Below, piece after piece: positions 11,811 through 24,169 of a stretch of 64,000 bases of DNA. How positions within the stretch are numbered: position 1 is the first letter of the stretch; each line of letters begins with the position of its first letter. This DNA comes from Adiantum capillus-veneris (Eukaryota > Streptophyta > Polypodiopsida > Polypodiales > Pteridaceae). Location of the stretch: assembly GCA_014529385.2 (NCBI GenBank), contig CM043944.1:55785768-55849767 (forward strand), written 5' to 3'. The position numbers and the translations under genes are program-made. The notes below the pieces were generated by a model, which searched no databases, was not told the origin of the DNA, and saw only the letters and a program-made list of their open reading frames with translations.

Positions 11811-13323
11811 GCAACGAGAGCCTCGCATTTAGAATTACGCAAGGCAGGGGCGGGCTTTGTGTTATGCAATGTAGAACCTCTCTTTGCCTGGCAGGCTGGC
11901 TTCCTTGTTAGAATGCATATACACACAGGAGCATGGGAGCAAGGGAGACAAAAAGATGAGAAAATGTCAGTGACGCAGGTCTCAGGGCACGGTGCATGAC
12001 CAAGGGGAGGGCATCATGGCATTGGAGTGCCTCGGGGTAGTGTGCAGATCCTACCCGCTATGGTGAGGCTCTGCATCTTCTGCAAGTCTGCTCACTGTCT
12101 GTCACCGTCCATGGCGAGATTTCCTCCGTGCATGCGATGGCATCATTTCGTGCTACTAATGGATCCTTGCTTTTAGTAAGGGTACCAGGATTGAGTGTGA
12201 CCATTGGCAGTAGTAGATGGAGGCGAGTGGGGCTAAGGGGCAAAGAGTTTGCTTTGCAAAGGGGGGAGGGTGAATAGTGCAGGGCACAGTACAGGAGGCC
12301 TAGTTCGTAGCACCGAATCTTCATTAGATTTGTGTTAATAAACTTGGACCCAATAGGTGATAGTTCAAATAGGTTGAAAACAAGTTTTAAAAAAAGAGAG
12401 AGGAAAAGCTTGATGTAATTGGTATAGCAAGACGAAGGCTAGAACTATGCATCTCAATTTTTCTTTGAAGACGAACACTATGGCTTGAAGTTGATAGTTC
12501 TAAGATCATTGAGTAGCCATTTGAAGAAACACCAAGTAGTTATTGGGTAACTTGAAGTTGATAGTTCTTAGATCATTGTGTAGCTTTTTGAAGAAACACC
12601 AAAAAGAAAGTAACACGGCTCTAGCAAATGCGGCTTGTGTGTGGGCCATTGGTGCCAGGCCCTCGGTAGAGGTGCCTTGATTTGGTTCTTGCAATTGGGG
12701 TACTCTAGAAACATAGTTAGCCACCCATAAGAGTTGGTCCACATTATAATTGACTAGACAAGGCTACATCATTGTTGCTAAGATGTTTGTAGAAATCGAG
12801 GAAATCCATATACCGAGCATGTCATTTTTTGGAGCAAAAGTAAAGAGAATTGTAACACAAATTTCTTTTTTGATTAAGCCTTGCCATACTGTCAAGTGCA
12901 GACAGTCCAACAAAATGGTCAATCCGTAGAGGATTGAAAACTCAAGCGCATGAAGGTGATTGCTCCTATACTATAAATTTGTTTTTGATTGAATAACATA
13001 ATCTATCAAAACTCTTGCACCTCTCCTCCAATGGGAATTGCAAGGAATCCAAAAAATGGGCAATCCAAATTGGACCATAAACCTTAGCTTGTAAAGTTGA
13101 TGCTATGATGAAAATATGGCCCCACCCAATGCCTAGAACAACTCCACTTTTGTTAGTGTAGCCTAATGCATAAACCCATGAGCTATAAAGCTCAACCCAA
13201 GGACACCAAAATACACAAGTTCATGTGTTTGCAAGGCACACATGTGAGGCACCGATTGTTTTTCCTGGGAAATCCTCACAAGTACATGAAGGAAGTTTGC
13301 AATGGTCACAACATATGTCACCC
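11808..13323. other. No recognisable gene
   Basis: No domain is seen. A phrase of about 60 bases, 'cttgaagttgatagttct.agatcattg.gtag', is duplicated near 12487 and 12550. Otherwise the region is unassigned intergenic or repeat-derived DNA. Confidence 0.45.
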
Positions 13324-13489
13324 TGTCCGGACAAGGGCAAGGCCGGACTAGACAAGGGCAAGACCGGGCTAGGCAGTGTGGAAAGGGAGTCCAACTAGGG
13401 CAAAGGGCTAGGAGCCATGCTATATAGTGGGTGGTTGGGAGGTGAACTCCTAGGTTCTAGTTCCCCTTGTCTTACACTGGTATCTGAGC
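13324..13489 (+). mobile_element. Possible short copia-type LTR end with primer-binding site
   Basis: 13478-13489 reads 'tggtatctgagc', one base from the usual copia primer-binding site complementary to initiator Met tRNA. The sequence just before it, beginning 'tgtccgg' (13324) and ending 'cttaca' (13476), could be an LTR of about 150 bases with TG...CA ends, a TATA-like 'tatatag' and short 'gacaagggcaag' repeats. There is no partner LTR and no coding region after it, so it may be a truncated element. Confidence 0.35.
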
Positions 13490-16029
13490 TTAGGGGAGAG
13501 GAGCCATGGAAAGGGGAAAGGTCTCTCTCGGTTGCTCTCTCGATCTTAGCGTGAGGCATGGCCTCTCTCTTGCGTCGGAGTCTTCTCTCTCTCTCTCTCG
13601 GAGTCTTCTCTCTCTCCCTTGTTTTCTGCAGTAGAATGCACATGCATGGAGGGAAAGCCGTGGTGATCAAGGCGGCTATGCAAGAGGTCGAGGCCGAAGC
13701 ACCCAGCGTGTGCAGATGCTCTTGCTAGGCGGGAAGGCCGAGGCCAGAAGGGAAGATTATCGGCACGCGGGCAAGCCCGCTTAGTGGGAGGAAGGGCCGA
13801 CTCCGACCTGCATGAGATCCTGCATGGAGAGGCTCTACGGATGCACGCTGGTTACGACAACAAACTTCGCTTCCGTTGCACGACCACAAGACGACCACAC
13901 CGGCATAGAGGACCTCCTTCTTGCATGCGCAGTCAGCCATGGCGGCTGCAGCAAACAATATTTCTTTTGTTTTTTTTAAAAAAAAATCTTTATTTTGCCC
14001 TACCCTACTAAGGGTTTTGGACCACGGTCCCAATATCCGGATTCAATCAAGCCATGCGAACTTGACCAAGCCACATGCAATTCGCATGCACATTGCATCC
14101 AAGGATATGCAGTTAGTGGGGTACAAGATCTTCAATACAGTAAAGCTTTTGAAACTCAAGGCTTCGGTAAAGTTCAACACGTGATTGCCGATGCATGGCT
14201 TCACGTACACTATTGCAACTGAACTTCAACGTTTTCTATGAGAACGGACTCAAGGTAACCTCTTTATATTTGTTTTTTCTCAGTTGATTACCCTCATAGT
14301 TTATGCAAGGTGGTATAGTTGCCTAGCAATAATGGTCCGTCCAGCTGTGATTGGTATTGCAAGGACCACGTATCCGTACACAGGTACCATTCAACAGCAG
14401 GTGATCCTCAAGCTCAGATAGAGTATCGAACCTACAATAGAGTGGTTTCAATCCCAAAGCACAACCTCTAGGGTAACTAACCTTGTGGTAGGCAAGGCCT
14501 GTGCTTTGTCCACTCAAGGTACTCGGCAAGGACAATCATTAATTATTATTTCACGATGTTGGTCAGCAAGGCTCGGATCAAAGTCCAAGGCAGGTTGTCT
14601 GCCATCAATGTAATCAACCAGGTTTATGATCCTCAACAAGCATCTTTTGATGCAACAACGAGATTTGTTGCTCGATTCGGGTCTTCCACGACAGAGGAGC
14701 ACGACTCCATAGCTTACATTGGCCATTGACTTTCTTGGCAATAGCACAACTTACAAGCGCATGGCTCTATCTCTATATGCATTCAGTGCAAGGTCAGTTC
14801 TATGCCTATCCAACTTGCTAAGCTGCGGCCAAACTAAGCTATCTTTTTCACTATTGAGCACTCGCAAGATTCTCAATAACATGTCTTTTGGCAAGGCCCT
14901 TGACATCATGAAGTAGAGTAGTTATTGAGCATGTGCCTGATAACTCTCATATGCAATGGAATGGATGATCACGGCTATCATTCATAGAACCAGGCAGGTC
15001 TAAGATGCATAACTTGTACGTGTTCTACTAATTTTCACTTACATTTACAATTCGACACGGTCAATTTTTTGTTCATGATTGACAAGGTCGACTCTCTTTG
15101 CTATGACATCTGTCGTCGATAGCATTTGTTGGCAATGAGGCCAGACATAGTTCTATGAAGCAAGGCTTCAATTTCTACATCTTGCATTGAAGCTGGTCAC
15201 GTTTGGCATATGCTATGAGCATACACAATGGGGAAGGAATAGGCAAGGTGTTTGCAGGTTTTTTCATTATGTACTAGACGGGTGTATAGGACATATGAGG
15301 GCATCTGTGCAGATATGGCTATGGGCCGTTTTGGAATGAGTTTTTCCTCCCAACTTTCATGACAACTGGTTGTAGCAACAACGACCAGGTTAGCCAAGTT
15401 TAATTTTTTCTTGTTTTTCCCTGTTTACACTTTACTTGGCAATTAATGTCATTGTGCAAAGCAAAGTGCTTTGGCAATTTTATATGAAGCAAGGATTTGG
15501 GGAACTGGAAAAATAGGGAATATCAGCTCACAAAATCCCCACCACTCTAAACTGTGCAAGGCACTTATGGTTTTGGTTCTCACGGTTGAGGCCATCACTC
15601 TCCGCAAGGGCTTGCAGTTCTGCATGCGAGGCATGCTAGAGAGGTGGATTCAATTCTACCACTTCATACATTACGCTTCCGCTATCACACTGGCAAGTCT
15701 ATCAAGGACAGACTAAGTGATGGATTGTTTAATATGATTGTTGGTTGCTATTAACACACAACAACAGTAAAAGGAACCCAAATCTAGGACTTATTGCGGG
15801 CAAATTGCCAATGCTAAGTCGTCCTCATACAAGCACGACCCCTCCATGGTAGGTGGGTCGGAATGAGTTTTCTATTTCTTTGTTGCCTCTCTCGATGAGC
15901 GAGTCATACCGGACAACTGCAGAATGCTTATACGATAAGCTGCAATTTAGGCATAAGATGCGTAAGAGCACACAGCTAGGGTACACACTCTAAAAACTTA
16001 GGGAAAGTTCCTCAACCCAGCATGCTCTT

Positions 16030-16031
<2 letters not shown>
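13490..16031. other. No recognisable gene
   Basis: 13490-13640 has CT-rich leader-like sequence. The rest carries many short 'ggcaagg' phrases and small ORFs without domains. No splice-consistent gene could be built. Confidence 0.4.

Positions 16032-16082
<51 letters not shown>
16032..16082. repeat. (CT)n microsatellite
   Basis: A pure CT array. 'catgctcttgttctctctct' precedes it and recurs just before a second, shorter array at about 16574-16604, so this flank is shared. Confidence 0.95.
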
Positions 16083-16083
<1 letters not shown>

Positions 16084-18445
16084 AGGGAATAATGAAAATC
16101 TTCTAAAAAGCTTTTGATACATGTTTTGCTCGTAAGTCAGTCTGAGCCAAGGTGCTCTAACTCTCAGCTAACACATGGCTAAGATGCTACTCAAATTAAT
16201 CTTCATCGATTCATCCATTGAACACTAATTTGCATAATGGTTATGAGCCACACGGGCGAAGGGCCATTGTCAGGCCAAATGTAAGACCTAACTATTGGCA
16301 TTCTCTGGGTGATTGTTTTCAAGCTCGACCTGATCTATGCCAGGAAGTACACATCGATGTTATTGGAGAAGCAAGAGTCTTGTCATTATGGATGTCTAGG
16401 GTGTCATTTTTGCCACTACATGTTTTTAGTGTGACACTCAAGCTGAGTGTCCGATAATCTTCAACTCACAGTAGCTGATCTCTACAAGGAAGTATCAATG
16501 CAGCAATCCGTTGAGACAGTGTGGCTGTCCATAAGAGCGAGGCTTTACACGCACGGGTATCCTCATGCTCTTGTTCTCTCTCTCTCTCTCTCTCCCTCTC
16601 TCTATAGAACTATGAGTGTCTATGGACGCATTGTTTTGGTGTAAGACCCTACGGGTGCTTACTTCAACTTTTAAAATTGATTCTCATTATCATGTACATG
16701 GTTGACTATGTTGTTTACCATTCCCTGCTAGTTGAGCAGTTTCTACAAAGAGTCTTACCAAGTGGTTTGACTTCGTAGATTTTACCCAACGGGTTTGGAT
16801 TGCGAAGGCAACACCCAGGGTTCCCAGTGCAATGTTGCTTGATTTTTTCACAGGTGTGAGACGTACTCCTATGCATTTGAATACGGGTAACTAAACTTTC
16901 AATTCAATCCCAAGGGCCATGCCAAGGGCATGTCAAAACAAGTATTTTGGGCCGTAGTGTCCAATGTACATTATCCTGTTATGAATCCACTTGTAGGATT
17001 CGATTTGGCACATGTTTTCACATGGGATACAACATGGCCTAAGGACTCAAGGAGTTTGGTTTAGCCAGTGTGGAGCAACGAATGAGGGTCCCTCTCACTC
17101 TTGTTGCAGAGTGTTTAGAGTTACCTCCACACACAAGTACATATTGTACTTGAAGGATGTTCTTTTTTCAGACACCCTTAGTTGAGACATATTCCACATG
17201 TGGTGAATATGAGTCTCTGGGACTGACACTGGTGCCCCCTATTTCACATATGTGTCACAACAAAGTCCCTAGGTGCTGGTCCAATCTATTTTCTAGAACA
17301 TTTTCAGTACGACGTATCAGGAGCAATTTCAGTGGCCTGAAATTGTTGGATACTTAGAATGACTTGTTAAGGTACAAGTGATGCTAAACAACATTACAGA
17401 TAGTTGTTTTACATATAGAAAGGCTATGAATGAAAAAGTTCCATTGTTTGTACCTAGAAGTGAACACTATTTCACCTTCTATTATGGTTCAGACGTTTCA
17501 ACAAGGCTTGCAAAAGATTGCAACTGAAAGTATTTAGTTTCTTTTCAGAACTATTTACATTCCTTTTCAAGTGTGCTAAGCGCATCACATTTGCCATAGG
17601 TATTGGCAAGGATTACCATGGATATACATGTTCGGATCTGTTTTTTGCTAAATGCATGCACACTAGGTGTTATGGGCCCTAGTGTTTAGCAAAGGCTGAT
17701 TTGGAATGGCATGCGTATTCATCAAGTTTTTGCTTAAGAAAAATTTTGCACTCAATGTGCGGTATCTCAATGAGTTTACTTTTCAGTCTACCAATCACTA
17801 ATGGAGGTCATGGCTCGATTTGGGTGCTTGTGGATCTTTTAAAGTTAACCATGATGGTTATTCAGCCAATTGTTGATTCCTCAGCAAAATGGTACGATAT
17901 TGTGATCCCCGTTTACCAGCCATTTGGAAAGACTGTCTATAAACCGTGGGGGAAACACACCTAAGTACTGTCAGTTATCCAAGGGGATATGCAGATTACA
18001 AAGTGTAATCTTGTGCTAAAGGATATGCAAGTGCGTATGTTAGCACCATGCGATCCAATTAGTAAGCATTTATTGCTCTTCTTGGAGTTTTCTTACCATA
18101 AGTTAAAGCATGTTTGCGATTAGGTGTAGTCTCTTCATGTATAAATCAAGTTCTCAACCTTGAACACTAGTTATGGTGGGGTTGTTTACTGCTGAACTTG
18201 GAAAACAAGTCAAGGACTTAAACTTGGATGATGAGTCATGTTAGCAAGCTACTTTCACGGAAAGTGAAAAGTGGTACTCTTTAGGGTACATCTTTGTGTG
18301 ATAACTCGTTTTGAATACTCATGTGTGTTCTAAATGGAGTCTACGCACAATGATAGGATAGGAATCGGTAACACAAGCTGGTTGCAAATGGACAATAGTG
18401 TGGAAAATAAAGATGTTACTTGTTACCATATACATGTGGTAGTGA
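16083..18445. other. No recognisable gene
   Basis: The ORFs are shorter than 90 codons and without domains. Nothing is identified apart from the CT array at about 16574-16604. Confidence 0.4.
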
Positions 18446-18659
18446 TGTGTGTGAACACACTAGGACCGCCGGGGCATTTTTTCCCTCTTTAGGAGGTTTT
18501 CCCCCTGTGCATTATATATACACCCATCACTCTAGGGCTATCTATCTTTCCATTGCACACTAAGTAATACACTCTCTATTGTGTGCCTTGAGCTTCCTTC
18601 GTCTTCTCCAAGCTGTGTGCGTTTCTCTGCGACCCTAATTCCAACAATTGGTATCAGAG
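18446..18659 (+). mobile_element. Ty1/copia 5' LTR end and primer-binding site
   Basis: A likely LTR runs from 'tgtgtg' (18446) to 'ccaaca' (18646), with a TATA-like 'attatatatacac' near 18510. It is followed by the primer-binding site 'tggtatcagag' (18649-18659), typical of copia elements primed by initiator Met tRNA. The start is inferred from the TG...CA rule only, as no second LTR is seen in the window. Confidence 0.6.
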
Positions 18660-19008
18660 TAGGTTGCGTCCTCCTGGGCTTAGTCGACAGCTGCTCCAGT
18701 ACATGCCTGCTCACTTTCTCCGATTTCAGTGAGCTTTGGCGAGCGTCGCAGGTCGACAAATATTTCGGGATTGCTCGTAGAGCTCAGTCTGCTCAGATTT
18801 TTTATTTGGGCTCATTTCGGTCTCCGTTTTTACTACAGGCAGTACTGCACAGGCTATTTTGTCATTTTGTGCAAAATTTCTGTCAGTGTCGTTTTCTACA
18901 TAATAGGTGGCTTATAGTCTTCTACGGTTTGTGCTATATAGCCCGTGTTGTTCCCGCTCCGTTTCTCCTATTTTCGGACAGTTTTCACATTAAGTGCAAC
19001 ATTTACCA

Positions 19009-19370
19009 TGGCTGACAACAACAACACAGATGTGTTCAAGATGTTTGCTGGTGAGGACAGGTTGGATGGGGACAACTACCCTATGTGGAAACACCATTTT
19101 GCACATTATCTGATATGTTGTTTATGAACCTACCACAATGTACTTTCTCTCTAGAAAGAACACCAAAATACATCATTCTTCTACCAAACTTTGTGCGACT
19201 AATTGCCCAAACTGTTTGAAGAACCTTCTTCTTTGGCCAGAGACTCGAAGAGATAGAAGCATTGTGCTTGCTATGTGGTACAATTTAAACAAGTGTAGTG
19301 ATAGTAACAAACTCTGGTCTGTGGAAACAAAAACTTTGGCAATTGGCACTTCTATTTAATGGGATGGCAT
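19009..19370 (+). pseudogene. Copia gag N-terminus, broken
   Basis: After a leader of about 350 bases, ATG at 19009 starts MADNNNTDVFKMFAGEDRL and continues GDNYPMWKHHFAHYL, the classic copia gag opening in which a Trp follows 'NY'. A stop falls at 19125-19127. Decayed gag-like sequence (AMWYNLNKCSDSNKLWSVET) follows to about 19340. The rest of the element is lost or replaced. Confidence 0.6.
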
Positions 19371-19600
19371 GTTTCTTGTCACTCTTGGAGAAGTGAATTT
19401 GTGGCTTACAACTTCCAAGATGAGCAGCTCCTATCGCCATACCAACTACAACGGCCATACTTATACGTATGAGAAGAACGACACAAAACCTTTGGCAATT
19501 GGCACTTATATCTAATGGGCCCACATATCTTGCCATTATTGGAGAATTAAACTTGTGGCTTACAGCTTCCAAGATGAGCATCTCCTGTTGTCATGCTAGC
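19326..19600. repeat. Tandem duplication, about 158-base unit
   Basis: 'aaaac.tttggcaattggcactt.tat.taatggg' plus 'gtggcttaca.cttccaagatgagca' occurs at about 19326-19440 and 19484-19595. Confidence 0.8.
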
Positions 19601-19713
19601 TAAAGAGGTGACGGTTATACATACGTTGGGGGTGCACGTGAGAAGACACGCATGAGAAAACCATGTTTTATCTTAAACATGTAGGGTAATGAAAAATCAA
19701 ATACGCTTTAAAC

Positions 19714-19739
19714 TGTGTGTGTGTGTGTGTGTGTGTGTG
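19714..19739. repeat. (TG)n microsatellite
   Basis: A short pure TG array. Confidence 0.9.
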
Positions 19740-20071
19740 GATGCACTCTCTATTTCCCACAAGGACAGAGATCACTAGACTCATACATCAGGATCTTATC
19801 TAGCTAGATACAAGGAGCACTTGGATACAACAGGCACAAGAGTTGGGCACAAAGATGGCTTTTCATAGGGAACATCTTCTCCAACTAAAAAAGGATGAAT
19901 ATGTGATAAGACTGGACTATATAAACACTCATTTATCCTATGGGATATGATGGGCTATTGGTCAAATGCGCACATCATCGGATCAATTAGAGATTGAGAT
20001 GGGAAGATTTAGGAGAGTACTAGAAGAGGCCGACTTGCTAGTTGTGTCATATAGAGCCAGAGGTAGAGTTA

Positions 20072-20198
20072 TGTCACATTTGTCATTGTCTAGTATACTA
20101 TGAGATACGAGGCCGCTTTCATCGTCTATTCAAAGAGCGCTTTGGACCATTGGCTAGAGTCATCAGACATGAGAGGATCAAAGATGCCTCGAGTTGTT
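20072..20198 (+). pseudogene. Possible non-LTR retrotransposon C-terminal fragment
   Basis: One frame gives CHICHCLVYYEIRGRFHRLF and then KERFGPLARVIRHERIKDAS. The Cys followed by a YYEIRGRFH pattern resembles the region after the RT domain in plant LINE-type or endonuclease-RT proteins, where the zinc-ribbon-like Cys/His segment lies. This is pattern memory from a short segment. The frame is closed on both sides. Confidence 0.25.
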
Positions 20199-21039
20199 TT
20201 TGCTAGACCTATGTAGACACATGGAGAGTTTCTTGAGGAGATTAGATAGTGGGAGACATTCATAGAAGGTGATCGTTGACTTATTTAGAGCAAAGATTTG
20301 GCAATCAGATGAGCAAGCTTGATAAAAAAACTTTAAAGCCAATCTATACCAAAGGTATAGGTGTAGATATAGCCAATGAGCTCAGGATAGCTAGATGTTG
20401 AGGGTGACCATGTCACCGACGGAGGCTTGATTAGAGGACTAAGGCTATTCTAGCATGACATGGGAGACGTCTAGTACAACTATTTACAGAGGTGGACATT
20501 GACGATGCCTCTTCAATAGCTGATCCAATACTTTCTTGAACGACTCCTGATGCTAGACATCCTGGGGCATTGATGATGATGATGATTTTAGTTTTTCGCT
20601 TTTCCAGACATTGTATTAGATTGACCAAAATTGTATCACTTTGGTCTCATAGTTAATTTTGGCCTTTTGAAGACGTTTAATATAACATTTCATTTCTCTC
20701 TCTCTCTCCCTCTCTCTCTCTCTACATGAAGACTTGTATGACATAGCTTTCTGCCACTGCTATAAGGCATGTAGAGCAAAGAACACTGAGCAATTTAGCT
20801 TCCCCTCAGCTAGGACCAGATTTCCTATCAATACAGTTGAGTGAGGTATACCCAAGGGGGGAGGGGGAGGGAGAGAGGGAAGCCGATGCGAAAGAAAAAT
20901 AGAAAAGAGATTGGCTGAGAGTGTACTAGTCTAGGGATGTCATGTAAAAAAATTTTCTTGCAAGGAGAAGCTATGAAAAGCAAGATACAGAGGTGGGCAC
21001 ATCTCCTTGTCTCTCTCCGCCTCTCTCATTCTCTCTCTT
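20199..21039. other. No recognisable gene
   Basis: It contains a short CT array (about 20695-20722) and G-rich and A-rich stretches. No domain is seen. Confidence 0.4.
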
Positions 21040-21480
21040 TAATAATGCCGGGACCTGCCCCTAACTAGTACCGCGCCTACACGGGAGGGTTAAGGTAAAA
21101 AAAGTATCAAAATTAACATTTTTTATTAAACAAATAGGTGAAAACATTTTGTATTAAACGTGTCTCCCTCTCTCACACTCTCTCATTTGGACCGCAAGCT
21201 GCAAAAGCTCCAAATGGGGTCAGGCTGAAGGACAGGTTTTTGGGGAGCTGAAGTAGCTGCTCCTTGTGTAACCTGCTTGGTGCTAGTCCATATCGCATTG
21301 GTGTTGGACCATAAGGGCCAATAACACAAAGACGAAGTGGATGCAAAATGCTTGCCCCTATAATAACGCTGGGACCCGCCCCTAGTTAGTACCATGCCAA
21401 TGTGGGACGTTTAAAGGCAAAAAATGTGCTATCAAAATTAACTTTTTGTATTAATAATATAAGTGAAAGCATGTACACAA
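21040..21480. repeat. Direct repeat with fold-back motif
   Basis: About 130 bases starting 'gggacctgcccctaactagtacc' (21045) recur at 21371 as 'gggacccgcccctagttagtacc', followed in both by 'aaaat.aac.ttttt.tatta'. Both copies contain the recurrent fold-back-like motif described among the findings. Confidence 0.75.
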
Positions 21481-21939
21481 CACAAAGCCAACATCCAAAT
21501 TTAGAATAGAAGTGTCTTCATTCATAAAGTCATCAATTAAACAAACCAAATTAGCAGTGCCTTTGGAGCAGAGAAGCAAACTAAGCATCAAGTGAGACTT
21601 GGCCCTACTCGATACCGCATCGGTGCATCTTTCATGGGACACTACCCTAACTTCTCCCTCATTGGTGCGGTACAATTGGTACATTCCCTTTTTTTCTATA
21701 GTCAAACATTAAATAGGAATAGCATCAACAAATGCGGAGCGAACCCAGTAGTAGCTTGGCTTGGTGGAATCAGTTCACGCACTTTAATGCTCTTTTTGTT
21801 TTGGATATTGTAGAGGTGAGAGTGTCAAAGCATGAAGAAAGGCTTAGATGTGGTAGCTAAAAGGAATATATGTGATGTTAATTGGGAAATCATTAGCTCT
21901 ATTTTGATTTACTATGAAATCTTTAGCTCCTTTTGTAAA

Positions 21940-22345
21940 ATGGGATCATGCCATAACTACTTCCGCGTCGATGTGGTATGCTCAATGGCCTTGTCAAAAT
22001 AGATAGGAAATGTATTGGATTGGGAAGTTTGACGATGTGGGATGACAAGCACATCAAATGGAGCACAATTGGGATCATGCCATAATTGGTTATGTGCGAC
22101 GCTGTATGCTCAATGGCCTTGTCTAGATGGATAGGAAATGCAATGGATTGAGAAGTTTGACAATGTAGGATGACAAGCACATCAAATGGAGCACTATTGG
22201 GACCCTGTCGTATTAGCATCCACGCCAACACGGAATGCCTAAGGGTCCTGTCCGGATTGAGCTTGAAATTAAATGGATTGAGAAGAGAAAATGGGCACCA
22301 TAATTGGGACTATATCTTAACGGATTTCATGCCAATGCGGAATGG
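21940..22345. repeat. Minisatellite, about 125-base unit, 3-4 copies
   Basis: The units begin at about 21943, 22071, 22199 and 22308 with 'gggat/ac...'. The first two share 'atgctcaatggccttgtc.a.atggataggaaatg.attgga' and 'gatgacaagcacatcaaatggagca'. The third and fourth are more diverged. The ORF across them on the minus strand is not coding. Confidence 0.8.
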
Positions 22346-24160
22346 TTAAGGAGTGTGTCCCAAATGTAGAGGATCAAGACTTTCCATCAATGTTAAAAAA
22401 AAATCAATTTCACAAACATACAAACAAGGAAACTTTTGAAAAATAAGTGGATTTTTTACAATTCAACTCTATTTACTTAAATTTTCCAAGCAAATTTTCT
22501 CCTTTCCCCCCTCCCTTCAATGGCTTATTTTGATTTTGCAATTGGCTCAAGGCTAAGGTGAGGCACACTTTTCCCAAACATTGAAGTTGCCATGGTTATT
22601 AATGACCAACTTTTTGGGTGCAAATTACGCTTGGGTTATATTGCATGGGATTTGGGCAGATGGGTTGTTAAGCGCATGGAGTGTTGTGACTCTAGTTGTT
22701 GTCATTAGTAATGTAAACCCTTGAGATTATTTCCATGGGATTTCTCCCTTTCTCATGCTTGAGACAAATTGCATCAAATTCATTGTGATGTAAATGATCG
22801 GTGTCTCATTATGAGGTTGCTAAATCTTAGTGATTAATATTTTTTGAAACAAATATATAGGTGGGATTTTGCAAAATCCAAAGATAATTTGCTACAAAAA
22901 GTTACGATTGTTCTTTTGATGCCCAACATGTCTCCCTTGAGCATGAGAATTGTAGGTTTGGCAACCTGTATGTCTCCTTCTTTGCATACAATCCACTAAG
23001 TTCTATTATGTTGTGCCATTGTGGGATATATATATATGGGTAGACATGAAGGGTCAAAGGAATATATGGTGCTATATATTATTTTATCCTCATAGAAATA
23101 TAGTCCTCTATCTGATTATGATTTTTTTTAGCAGTTGTTAATTGGATTCTTCTAGTTCACGGTAAATTGGAACTCTTTTTCATAATGTGTTTTCAAAAAA
23201 TGGATTTCAGTGGGGAATGTATTCAAAAAATGAAGGGAATGTTCTTCTTCAAAAATTAATCTCATCTTTCTTGAAACTGCTAAACTATAAATATTACTAG
23301 CATCATTTTCATAAAATGGACCTTTTAGGACACTGCCCAAAACTATCCCACATTGACGCAGGACATTTTACAGCAGTGTCCCAGAGCTGAACCATGAGAA
23401 TGATGAAAGAATTTCTAATGGTAATTAATATTATTTCTTTGCTTCTACAAAGAGTCCATTGATATTACTGTTGTCCAATTTCTATCTTTAGTATCATGTT
23501 CATATAATTACCCTTTTTTGACACTACCCTACACTATCTTGTTATAATTGGATAAATAATGCATATGAAATTGAAAGTTTGTTGGGTATTACTTCTAAAA
23601 TTATTGCCTTTACTTAACTCACAAAGATTTACCAATCTCGATATTGATTTTTAAATAGACAACGTTGTGAAAATGAACCCATGATTTAGTTATAATTGAC
23701 AAACGCTATTGGCACTCAGAGCTTCCATCATTTGGTACAAATTTTCCCCCTCAGATAGCAGTCTGTTCTGCAGGCCCCGACAGATCATAGATGTTTAGCT
23801 ATATCAAGAGAATACATTACCATTGCTTCTGAATTTTGTCCGAGTGTGCAGCCACTAATGTGGATGCCTCTACACAAGTATATGGTTAAAGTTCGGTCTA
23901 TAGATGTTGTTGTGTAGCAGTTTGCAAAAAGTGATTTGGGTGGATTTAAAGAGCAAGATATCACAAGCAATTTTCAAGTATCGGAGCCAGTAATGGAAAA
24001 TAGGAAATTTGAAGCGCTAGATAACTAGAAACAAGAGATGCTGCTACAATTAGCCCTTGAAAGTGCCAAACACTCAGTTTTTTATTAGCAGCGGATTTTT
24101 GATGGTTATGATCCAGTAGGATAGAGCTCGAGCTGCATGGGATACCAAAAGAGAATAAGA
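22346..24160. other. No recognisable gene; one isolated fold-back motif
   Basis: AT-rich, with no domain. A palindrome-like element lies at 23323-23386 (arms 'aggacactgcc' and 'gcagtgtccc'). Confidence 0.4.
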
Positions 24161-24169
24161 CTCTAAAAT

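Noticed and set aside
11490-11999. ORFs across the CT array with RERERE or SLSLSL
   Set aside because: Dinucleotide repeats give long open frames in several phases. There is no coding evidence.
13725-14033. 102-codon minus-strand ORF and overlapping plus-strand ORFs
   Set aside because: No domain, and both strands are open over the same bases. Insufficient support.
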